Assembly (NCBI GenBank): GCA_008933995.1
Contig: WARS01004340.1
Span: 62,001-126,000 of the forward strand
Length of the DNA stretch: 64,000 bases
Reading direction: 5' to 3'
From: Datnioides undecimradiatus
Taxonomy: Eukaryota > Chordata > Actinopteri > Lobotiformes > Datnioididae
The translations under genes and the position numbers were made by a program. Below, piece after piece: positions 1 to 9,277 of the stretch (position 1 is its first letter; each line of letters begins with the position of its first letter). The notes under the pieces are model-generated. The model had not been told where the DNA came from and made no database searches. It saw only the letters and a program-made list of their open reading frames with translations.

Positions 1-360
1 TTGAGCGGCTGCCGTCGCAGATTTTTGGACAGATTTATCGTTTCTGCCATCGATAACATGTATCTGTGGGCTGAACTCACTGAGATACTAAATGAGACGG
101 TTTCAATGAATGAATTATAGTCTAATGATCACTTTAATGCCAGTGTTATTATTCTTTTTGTGAACAGCACAACATGACGTCAGCATTTAAGCGTGACATC
201 ACGACCACAGCTGAGTCGTTTCACCAATCGATATATTTGATCCGTGGACACTGATCAGTATAAACAGTGGTTGATTAAATGACGAATACACCGTCACGTC
301 TCCTGCACATACATGGTAACATGATGCATCGACACACCGCAGGTGTGTGACCGGTCTCAC
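1..360. other. Left-edge non-coding flank
   Basis: This stretch is AT-richer than the CpG-rich block that follows it. I see no coding exon, RNA gene or recognisable repeat here. If the candidate exon at 361-423 on the minus strand is real, this is the beginning of its first intron, because a GTGAG donor on the minus strand lies at 356-360. Confidence 0.5.
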
Positions 361-423
361 CGTCGGCCCGGTGCCGCCGCTGTGTATCCGCTGCAGGACG
401 CGGCCGCCCGGACTCTCCGCCAT
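361..423 (-). CDS. Candidate divergent first coding exon, unidentified
   Basis: On the minus strand an ATG at 423-421 opens 21 codons (starting MAESPGGRVLQ) that end exactly at a GTGAGACC splice donor, so this could be the first coding exon of a gene running left out of the window. It lies in a CpG-rich block about 300 bp from the parkin start and faces away from it. In mammals parkin shares a bidirectional promoter with PACRG, so PACRG is the expected neighbour, but these 21 residues do not resemble the PACRG N-terminus I know, so I do not name it. It may also be untranslated leader. Low certainty: only one short exon is visible. Confidence 0.3.
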
Positions 424-718
424 CTGGACAAACAAACCGGAGAGTAAGAAGGCCTCGGGAGCCGAGAAAAGCCCGTGATGTGCGGCGCCGAGACCGCGAG
501 CCGCCGCTCACAGGCGACAAAGGAAAAACAAGTTTATTAAAATTCATAAATATCGCCACTTCCGGTGGTGCTCCGTGACGACATTTCCGGCGAGCGCGCT
601 GTAGTTTTACAGACATACTACTGTAACGCTCTGCAAGAGAAGGAAAACTATAGTACCCAGAGTGCACCGCGGCCGCTAGACTGTAAACACGCATGGAGGC
701 TGAAGGACGAAGTGACTG
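424..718. promoter_or_regulatory. CpG-rich parkin promoter with ETS motifs, possibly bidirectional
   Basis: The interval between the parkin ATG and the candidate divergent exon is rich in CpG. It holds two TTCCGG ETS/GABP-type cores, at about 560-565 (CACTTCCGGT) and 585-590, with a TGACG half-site between them at 576-580. There is no obvious TATA box in the parkin direction. The layout resembles the bidirectional housekeeping-type promoter of mammalian parkin. Motif calls are by eye. Confidence 0.5.
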
Positions 719-3700
719 ATGATCGGTGAGCTCTGTTTGTTTCTACCGAATTCTACTGAGTTCTGCTGTGTTCTAACCTGACCAGTCACCTGACCTGTGG
801 TCTGTGTGTGTCCACCCAGTGTTTGTGCGGTATAACTTGGGGCCAGGTGTGGCAGTGGAGCTGCAGGAGGAGGCAAGTGTGGCTGAGCTGAAGGAGGTAG
901 TGGGGAGTCAGCAGGGAGTCCAACCGGAGCACCTCAGGGTGCTGTTTGCTGGGAGGGAGCTGAGGAGCACCGCCACATTACAGGTGAGGTCAGGTTAGGT
1001 GGTGGAGAACAGAGGTGGGGTCGTGGAAGCTGAAATGAGTGATGGGAGAAAGGACAACGGGATGTAGGAGTCCACACCTCCTTTTGCTAACTCCTTTATT
1101 GTCTCCTCCTTTGCTCCCCTCTCTGCCTCAGGGTTGTGACCTCCCCGAGCGGAGTACCATCCATGTTGTCCTCCCTCCATCAGGTTCCTCCTCTTCCCAG
1201 CTGCTACTCCTACAGAAACGCCTGGCTCAAGGAGGACAGGAGGAGCAAGACAGTCTGACCAGGCTTGACCTCAGCTCCTCACGCCTCCATTCTGCCTCCT
1301 CTGGCCTGGCGGTGGTACTGGAAGGGAATGATGGAGGAGGAGGTGGGGAAGGAGGAGCAGAGGGGGTGAGAAAGGAGGCAAGAGAGGTGAGGGACGTTTC
1401 AGGTGTGAAAGGTAAGAGAGGGCAGCCATGAGTCTGTCCAGCACTAGTCCTCCTGTAGTCTCTCATCGATGGTGCTCTGACCAGGTGTACCTGTGTGCTC
1501 AGGTGTGCGTCCCTGCAGCACCTTCTTTGTTTACTGTAAGAGCTGCTGGTCAGTGCAACCAGGAAAACTGAGAGTTCGCTGTCGAAGCTGCAGACAGACG
1601 ACGCTGACACTGAGCAGGGTGAGAACACCATTGTAACACTGTTATAACGCTGTATTCATACTGTATTGATACTGTATTTATGCTGTTATAACACTGTATT
1701 TACACTGTTATAACGCTGTATTCATACTGTATTGATACTGTATTTATGCTGTTATAACACCGTGTTTACACTGTTGTAACACCGTTATAATGTTGTACTT
1801 GTCATGTTACGTTACATTGAATTTCCTGTTGTGGAACAATAAAGTTTATTCAATTTGAATATCTCTCGCTCAGGGTCCGACCTGTTGGGACGATGTTCTC
1901 CTCCGAGGTCGTATCCATGGCATGTGTCAATCAGATGGTTGTCAAGGCAATGAAGCGGTAAGGGGGCGGAGCTACTGTTTAATGTGGGTACTGCAATTCT
2001 GTTCAGTTCAATTCAGTTTTTTTTATATAGCACCAATTCATAACCAAAGTCATCTCAGGGCACTTTACAAACAGAGTGGGTCTAGATCACTCTCATTACT
2101 GTTAATTACACCCAACAACTCCACCATGAGACATGAGACTTCCATGAGATAGAAACCTTGGGCAGATCCTGGCTCTAGGTGGACGGGGGGCGAGAGAGAG
2201 AGACAGGAGGGGCGAGAGAGAGAGAGAGGCGGGAGGGGAGAGGGAGAAAGACAAAGACAGGAGGGGCGAGATAGAGATAGACAGGAGGAGAGAGAGAGAA
2301 TACAACACATCACAGACAGAGATACAGGTGAACATAAATATGAAACTGACAGAATGGTAGAGCAGCAGAGTCCTAACTATGGCTGCTGTTAGCAGGACAA
2401 TAATGATAATAATACAATAATAATAATAAGTGGCAGCAGAGGACAGGGGGCAGGTCGGTGGAGCCACAGATCAGATGTTCAGCTCTGGAGCCACAGGTAT
2501 CTGTAGAGAGGTACAGAGAGAGAGACCAGAGAGAAACAAGCACAGCACTAGGGGAGAGAGGACACAGAGTTAATGACATGTAGACATGGTTTACAGATGA
2601 GAGCATGGGTCTGAGGAGAGAGAGAGGAGACCATCATGGGATGTCCCGCAGCAGCCGAGGCCTATAGCAGCATAACTGAGGGGTGGCATTAAGGAGTAAC
2701 TGTGACTAACTATGGGTTTAGTTATCATGATAACTAGAACTATAACTAGAGCTGTAAGCTTTGTCAGACAGGAAGGTTTTCAGCTTTACTTTAAAAGTAG
2801 AGAGGGTGTCTGCTCCTGAACCCAAACTGGCAGCAGGTTCCATAGGAGAGGAGCCTGATAGCTAAAGGCTCGGCCTCCTCATTCTGTTGTGAATGAGGAA
2901 CTCATTGGCCACCACCCAGTGGCATTCTGGGAAATGAAGTTTCTCCACTTTGTGTGTGTGTGTGTGTGTGTGTAGGAGTTCTACATGAAGTGTGGGTCCC
3001 ATCCAACCTCGGACGAAGACCTCTCTGTGGCCCTCGACCTCATTATGACCAACAGCAGGGACGTCCCCTGTATCGCCTGCACTGAAGTCATGTGAGACAC
3101 ATACATACACAAAGACACACACAGACTAATGCACTAACATTACAATCAGCCTAGCTATCTGCCTGTCTCCCTGCCTGTCTCTCTCTCAGGGACGTGGTCC
3201 TGGTCTTCCAGTGTTTGGAGCGTCATGTGATCTGTCTTGACTGTTTCCGTCGTTACTGTCATACTCGACTAAACACACGGCAGTTTGTTTATCACCCTGT
3301 GATTGGCTACTCGCTGCCATGTGCTGGTGAGTGGATAATGTGCTGTTGAGTATACTGTGATGTCACTGCAGTAACAGCCAATCAGAGCGTCTTTCTGAGT
3401 TTCACTTGAAATCTGTTTATCAGTTCCTCCATCTGTGATCTGTAGTGACTGACGCCTGTGACGTCATCAACTCCATAAAATCAATTAATGCTCCATAAAG
3501 ACGTGTGTCCTCCTCTTCTTGGCTTCATGTCCTGTCAGGTCTTCATGATGTAATAGTTTCATTGATGATGTGGTTGATGATGGTGTTGCAGTGATGATGT
3601 CACAGTTAGTTTCCTGCAGATTCTCAGTGATGTAACATCCTGTGAGAAACGTGCTGATCAATAATTTACTTTTTGTTGCCATGGAAACTCTAACAGAAGG

Positions 3701-3924
3701 AAGGATGGTATTGTTACTGTGCAGCCTGAATGCACTTTGATTGCACACCTGAAAGGTGCTTTATCATCATCATCATCATCATCATCATCATCTCCTGTTT
3801 GTCGTGTTAAATTAACGAATTAGTATGATCTCTGTGTTTGTGTCTCCAGTCGGCTGTGTTGATTCGCTCATCAAAGAGATTCATCATTTCAGGGTTTTGG
3901 GAGAAGATCAGGTACACACTCACT

Positions 3925-3956
<32 letters not shown>

Positions 3957-5664
3957 TACACATACACACTCACATACATACTCACACATACACACTCACA
4001 CACATACATACACTTGCTGTGAGCCTGTCTTGACCTTGTCCTCAGGCTGACCAGGTGTTGTCTGTCCTCAGTACGCTCGGTACCTGCAGTATGGGGCGGA
4101 GGAGTGCCTGCTAATGAGTGGAGGACTCATGTGTCCGTCCCCTGGCTGTGGGGCGGGGCTTGTCCCACCTGTTGACAGCAGGAGGGTGGAGTGTGACAGA
4201 CAGCTTGGCTGTGGCTTTGTCTTCTGCAGAGACTGCAGGGAGGAGTACCACGAGGGCGTGTGTCACACGGAGCTGACCCTGCCCACAGGTGAAGCTTCAC
4301 AGGTGAGCAACCAATCAATAAACAGATCTGCTGACCAATCAATAGACAGTTTAACTAGCCAATCAATGGACAGATTAACTGACTAATCAATGTTATGTTG
4401 CTCCTCTCCTCCTCAGGGTTTTGTCGTGGATGAGGAGGCGTCTCTCAGAGGGAGGTGGGATCAAGCCTCTCTGCGCCTCCTGCAGGAGTCAACTAAACGC
4501 TGCCCTCAGTGTTCAGTTCCTGTGGAGAGAAATGGTGAGGACCTCTACATGGTCTGATCTGGTCCAGTCTAATCTGGTCTGACTGGTCTGGTCTGGTTTG
4601 GTAAAACAGTATGATCTTTACTATGGCTGCTACTGTCAGTATAATGATGATAATAATAAGTATTATAATGTTAATAAATGGCAGCAGAGGACACGGGGCA
4701 GGTCGGTGGAGCCACAGATCAGATGTTCAGCTCTGGAGCCACAGGTATCTGTAGAGAGGTACAGAGAGAGAGACCAGAGAGAAACAAGCACAGCACTAGG
4801 GGAGAGAGGACACAGAGTTAATGACACATAGACATGGTTTACAGATGAGAGGATGGGTCTGAGGAGAGAGAGGGGAGAGGAGGAGTGTGGAGACCATCAT
4901 GGGATGTCCCGCAGCAGCCGAGGCCTATAGCAGCATAACTGAGGGGTGGCATTAAGGAGTAACTGTGACTAACTATGGGTTTAGTTATCATGATAACTAG
5001 AACTATAACTAGAGCTGTAAGCTTTGTCAGACAGGAAGGTTTTCAGCTTTACTTTAAAAGTAGAGAGGGTGTCTGCTCCTGAACCCAAACTGGCAGCAGG
5101 TTCCATAGGAGAGGAGCCTGAGAGCTAAAGGCTCGGCCTCCAGTTCTACTTTTGGAAACACTGGGAACCACAAGTAAACCTGCTGTCTGGGAGCGAAGCG
5201 ATCTGTTGGGGTAGTAAGGAATTAGCATCTCATTGATGTACAGTGGAGCTTAGCCATTAAGAGCCTTGTAGGCAAGGAGTTTAAAGGACTTTAAAGTCTA
5301 TTTTGGACTTTACAGGGAGCCAAAGAAGAGAAGCTAAAACTGGAGAAATATGATCTCGCTTGCTAATTCCCATCAGAACCCTCGCTGCGGCATTTTGGAT
5401 CAGCTGCAGGCTTCTCAGCAAGCTAGTCAGACAACCTGACAACAAGGAATTACAGTAGTCCTTCCTTGAAGGAACAAATGCATAGACTAGTTTTTCAGCG
5501 TCACTTTGAGACAGGTTCAATCCATCTGTGTGTGTCTGTGTGTTCATTGTCTCTCTGCAGGCGGCTGTATGCACATGCAGTGTCCTCTGTGCAGAGCAGA
5601 GTGGTGTTGGCTCTGTGGAATCACCTGGAACAGAGAGTGTATGGGAGACCACTGGTTCGGATAA
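719..5664 (+). CDS. prkn: Parkin RBR E3 ubiquitin-protein ligase, 11 coding exons
   Basis: Parkin is the RBR-type E3 ligase activated by PINK1 on damaged mitochondria. Coding exons: 719-725, 820-983, 1132-1411, 1503-1618, 1874-1957, 2976-3091, 3190-3326, 3850-3911, 4072-4302, 4417-4534, 5561-5664, giving about 472 residues (human 465). As in human, exon 1 codes only ATG ATC G. Sizes 164, 84, 116, 137, 62 and 118 match human exons. The Ubl domain (about 1-76) keeps the PINK1 target Ser65 in CDLPERS. A Gly/Glu-rich linker follows, then RING0 (from about 152), RING1, IBR and RING2 with the catalytic Cys at about 441 in GGCMHMQCP. The REP-element Trp is kept (RGRWDQAS). Oddities: human exons 9 and 10 correspond to one 231-bp exon here, and the C-terminus ends HWFG instead of the mammalian HWFDV. 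The last intron and 3' flank hold L2 LINE fragments. Identity is very secure; splice sites are inferred. Confidence 0.95.
1630..1800. repeat. Minisatellite in parkin intron 4
   Basis: A unit of about 65 bp built from CTGTTATAAC, CTGTATTCATACTG and CTGTATTTATG blocks is repeated about two and a half times. It fills most of the intron between exons 4 and 5. Confidence 0.7.
2009..2879 (-). mobile_element. L2/Maui-like LINE 3' fragment in parkin intron 5
   Basis: The + strand reads the reverse complement of a LINE 3' end: a TTCAATTC-type tail near 2009, then the conserved block that ends GCGCTATATAAAT in sense copies (here degraded), purine-rich tracts, and the 3' end of the coding region to about 2879. 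Sense copies of the same element lie at 6690-8812 and 43588-44968. It is antisense to parkin and lacks the reverse transcriptase core. The L2-like assignment rests on the reverse transcriptase in the longer copies. Confidence 0.8.
3764..4015. repeat. (ATC)n and (CA)n microsatellites flanking parkin exon 8
   Basis: An (ATC) run at about 3764-3792 lies upstream of the exon at 3850-3911. A (CA)n tract with CATA interruptions at about 3918-4015 lies downstream. The interval includes the exon itself. Confidence 0.8.
4617..5515 (-). mobile_element. L2-like LINE fragment in the last parkin intron
   Basis: This is an antisense LINE segment without the terminal pentamer tail. It runs from the purine-rich 3' region (about 4620-4900) into the C-terminal coding part, ending near 5515. 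The parkin final-exon acceptor lies only about 45 bp further on, so most of the 1-kb intron is transposon. Confidence 0.8.
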
Positions 5665-5774
5665 CACACAAGCGCACACACACACACACCCCCTTCGGAG
5701 GACTCGGCTGGATTGACTTGATGACAGCAACTCGTGAGGCATTCAGGTCTGGTTGGTTTTTCAGGATCTTTCAG

Positions 5775-6023
5775 AATCAAGGCAGATGGCCGTCCACCTA
5801 GAGCCAGGATCTGCCCAAGGTTTCTGCCTGTTAAAAGGAAGTTTTTCCTTGCCACTGTTGCCAAGTGCTTGCTCATGGTGGAATTGTTGGGTGTAATTAA
5901 TAGTAATGAGTGTGGGCTAGACCCGCTCTGTTTGTAAAGTGCCCTGAGATGACTTTTGTTGTGAATTGGCGTTATATAAATAAAATTGAATTGAATTGAA
6001 TTGAATCGAATCGAATCGAATCA
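5775..6023 (+). mobile_element. L2-like LINE 3' tail in the probable parkin 3' UTR
   Basis: About 250 bp of LINE 3' end in sense orientation starts 110 bp after the parkin stop codon. It carries the block AAGTGCCCTGAGATGACTTT-like and an AATAAA, then TTGAA pentamers that mutate into GAATC pentamers (to 6023). The AATAAA near 5980 could serve as a poly(A) signal for parkin. Confidence 0.8.
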
Positions 6024-6690
6024 AACCTGAGGTCCCAGAGTTACACCGGACGTGAACGCTGTTGGAAACACAAACCTGTGACAGGAAGCTGCAGGAGGTT
6101 ATGGGTCATGTGGTTTTAAAGTCAGAGCCCCTCCCCCAGCTGCAGTCAACATACATGTTTTTAAAGTTTGTTGTTATACTGGTTCTTTGTGAAAAATGTC
6201 CTTGACCTTTAGAAGCTCTTCAGTTTTTGTCTTGTCCCGCTTTGATGACATCATGAACTGGAACCTACTGATTCAGGTTATCCCAGCATGATCTGACAGT
6301 GGGGGGTGCTGAGACTTTGATCTTACTGCAGTTGAAACAATTCTTGCCTGAATGTCATTGTCAAAGCTTTTGACCTCTGAGTCAACACCAGGTTGTAAAG
6401 TGTGGAAACATTAAAGACAAAGTAAACTCCTCGTCTCTCTGCACCTCTTCTATTTAACCTCCGACGTGCCACATGGTCGATGACATCGTCACAAGGTCAC
6501 AAATGCTGCAAGCTCATGCTTGGCCTCACCTGTTGATGATGCTGAGTGAGGTCAAAGACGCACCTGAAACCTTGAACTGGAAACAAGCTCAGTGCTAAAA
6601 AAATGCTAAAACTGACATTTTAACTTTTATTGTATTTTCCAGTGTCATGATTAAATTCTTCTTTTGATGTAAGAGACACAGTTACGCACT
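6024..6690. other. Intergenic spacer or distal parkin 3' UTR
   Basis: Unique-looking sequence with no coding exon. An ATTAAA at about 6409-6414 is a second possible parkin polyadenylation signal. Nothing else is recognised. Confidence 0.4.
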
Positions 6691-8497
6691 TCAAGACAGT
6701 CCTCACGAAAGTCAGAGAGGAAGTGGCGATCCACTAATATAGAAGAATTTCACCTTTCCTGGAAAGATAGTATTATAACATACAAATCAGCCCTGCGTAA
6801 GGCAAGATCTGCCTATTATTCCAAATTAATAGAGGAAAATAGGAACAACCCCAGGTTTCTGTTCAGCACTGTAGCCAGGCTGACAAAGAGTCACAGCTCT
6901 GTTGAGCCAACTATTCCCTCAGCTCTCAGCAGCAATGAATTTATGAATTTCTTTACTAGTAAAATCAAAGATATTAGAGAAAGAATTCATTACGCACTCT
7001 CTTCAACTGTTAGAGATCCATGTGTGTCAACTGCAGCAGCCCCTGAAACGTCTGACCAGATCAATCTGGTCTAATATAAACCCTAACCCTAACCCATTAC
7101 TAACAGGTTATGTTCCACAGGCTTTTAAGGTTGCTGTCATCAAACCTTTACTCAAAAAGCCTTCTCTTGACCCTGGTGTTTTAGCGCACTACAGACCAAT
7201 ATCTAACCTCCCCTTTATTTCTAAAATCCTTGAAAAGGCCGTGGCTGATCAGTTACGTGATCACCTGCAGAGGAGCAGTTTATTTGAAGCATTTCAGTCA
7301 GGATTTAGAATAAATCACAGCACAGAAACAGCATTGGTTAAGGTTAGCAACGACCTCCTAATAGCATCTGACAATGGCCTTGTCTCTTTACTTGTCCTGC
7401 TAGACCTCAGTGCTGCATTTGACACCATCGATCACAGTATCCTACTACAGAGACTAGAACATGTCATTGGCATTAAAGGAACAGCACTAAGCTGGTTTAA
7501 ATCTTATCTATCCGACAGATTCCAATTTGTCCATGTTAATAACGACTCGTCCGTGCACACAATGGTCAATCATGGAGTTCCACAGGGTTCTGTGCTTGGA
7601 CCATTGTTGTTCTCCCTATACATGCTGCACCTAGGCAATATTATTAGGAAGCACAACATAAATTTCCACTGCTACGCGGACGATACACAGCTATATTTAT
7701 CTATGAAACCGGAAGAAACGGATCAATTAGTCAGACTTCAGACATGTCTGACAGACATTAAGGCCTGGATGACTTATAATTTTTTGCTTCTAAATACAGA
7801 CAAAACTGAGGTGATTTTGTTTGGGCCTAAACACCTCTGACCTCGCAGTCGCTTTGGATGGTGCTACCCTGGCCTCCAGTTCTACCGTGAGGAACCTGGT
7901 AGTCATATTTGACCAGGATATGCCCTATTAGTCCCATATTAGGCAGGTCACTAGGGCTGCCTTCTTTCACTTGCGCAACATAGCTAAGATTAGGAGTATC
8001 CTGTCCAAAAGTGACGCCGAAAAGCTAGTCCATGCATTTGTTACCTCAAGGCTGGACTATTGTAATTCCTTGTTGTTGGGTTGTCAGTGCGATGCTAAGT
8101 CCCTATTACCCCAACAGATCACTTCGCTCCCAGAGTGCAGGTTTGCTTGTGGTTCCCAGAATCTCCAAAAGTAGAATGGGAGGCCAAGCCTTTAGCTATC
8201 AGGCTCCTCTGCTATGGAACCAGCTGCCAGTCTGGGTCCGAGAGGCAGACACCCTCTCTACTTTTAAAGTAAAGCTTAAAACCTTCTTGTTTGACAAAGC
8301 TTACAGCTAGCTCTAGTTACCGTGTGAACTACACCCATAGTCTAAACTACCCCTCCATGCCATCCCTTAGTTATACTGCTATAGGCCGAGGCTGCTGGGG
8401 GACATCCCATGATCGTCTCCACACTCCTCCTCTTCCCTCTCTCTCCTCAAACTCATTTTAACCATCACAGATTAACCATTAACTTATTCTATATTGT

Positions 8498-8544
<47 letters not shown>

Positions 8545-8812
8545 TCCCTCTCCCTCTCTCTCTCTCTCTCTTTCCCCCCAACCAGTCAAGGCAGATGGCC
8601 GTCCACCTAGAGCCAGGATCTGCCCAAGGTTTCTGCCTGTTAAAAGAAGGTTTTTCCTTGCCACTGTTGCCAAGTGCTTGCTCATGGTGGAACTGTTGGG
8701 TGTAACTAACAGTAATGAGTGTGGTCTAGACCCGCTTTGTTTGTAAAGTGCCCTGAGATGACTTTTGTTGTGAATTGGCGCTATATAAATAAAATTGAAT
8801 TGAATTGAATTC
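6690..8812 (+). mobile_element. L2/Maui-like LINE, 5'-truncated copy with reverse transcriptase
   Basis: This is the longest uninterrupted sense copy of the main repeat family. It starts within the pre-RT region (residues such as [10 protein letters not shown] in related copies), contains a reverse transcriptase, then a C-terminal coding part broken by frameshifts, a (TC)n tract at about 8498-8570, the conserved 3' block, AATAAA and TTGAA pentamers ending near 8812. The pre-RT part carries a local rearrangement with telomere-like repeats near 7046-7095. The family assignment (CR1/L2 superfamily) is from the RT motifs. Confidence 0.88.
7022..7840 (+). pseudogene. LINE reverse transcriptase ORF, truncated
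   Basis: A 272-codon open frame covers the RT core. Visible motifs are [40 protein letters not shown] and the catalytic YADDTQLY box. The frame stops at a TGA at 7838-7840 inside the C-terminal region, where other copies continue in another frame. The N-terminal endonuclease is absent, so the copy is dead on arrival, although its polymerase motifs are intact. Confidence 0.85.
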
Positions 8813-9277
8813 AATAGATGTCAGTTAAACATACTGAGTAATAATTTAAGAGTAGTTGTTTTTCAGATCAAAACTAAAGATTTAAAACTGTTTCAGAGTC
8901 ACATAATGTAGACAACAGGTGAGGTTGTGACCCAGGAAGCTGTGTGTGTCAATAAATTAAATCAGAATCGTAGCGTGTCCCTGTTAAAATACAAAAGACT
9001 GTGCAGTTCCATCTATAGACCAGGACCTGGGCCCTCCACCTACACCCACTGATAAGATAAACCATAAACTTTTGAGCAGGGCAGCAGGCAGGCAGCCGAC
9101 TTTATGATGTTGTTTTGAGCAGCTGGAGCTCAAACACACCAGGTGACACCCGGACAGATCTGGATCAGCTCAAACACACTAGGTGAGACTTTGACCCAAA
9201 CCTCAAAACCAAGTAGTGAAGACCAGCCTGGAGGTCTAGATTTCTGGCCTGGTTAACAAAGGCTGAACAGGACCAGG
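8813..9277. other. Spacer upstream of the TRP-like gene
   Basis: This 465-bp spacer lies between the LINE end and the first recognised TRP-like coding exon, and must hold its promoter or 5' UTR. I see no TATA box, CpG island or known repeat. Confidence 0.4.

Noticed and set aside
361..423. Calling the divergent exon PACRG
   Set aside because: Position fits, but the 21 residues do not resemble PACRG as I know it, and no second exon is in the window.
7074..7100. CCCTAA repeats as a chromosome end
   Set aside because: Only about 2.5 units, internal, and flanked on both sides by the same LINE copy.
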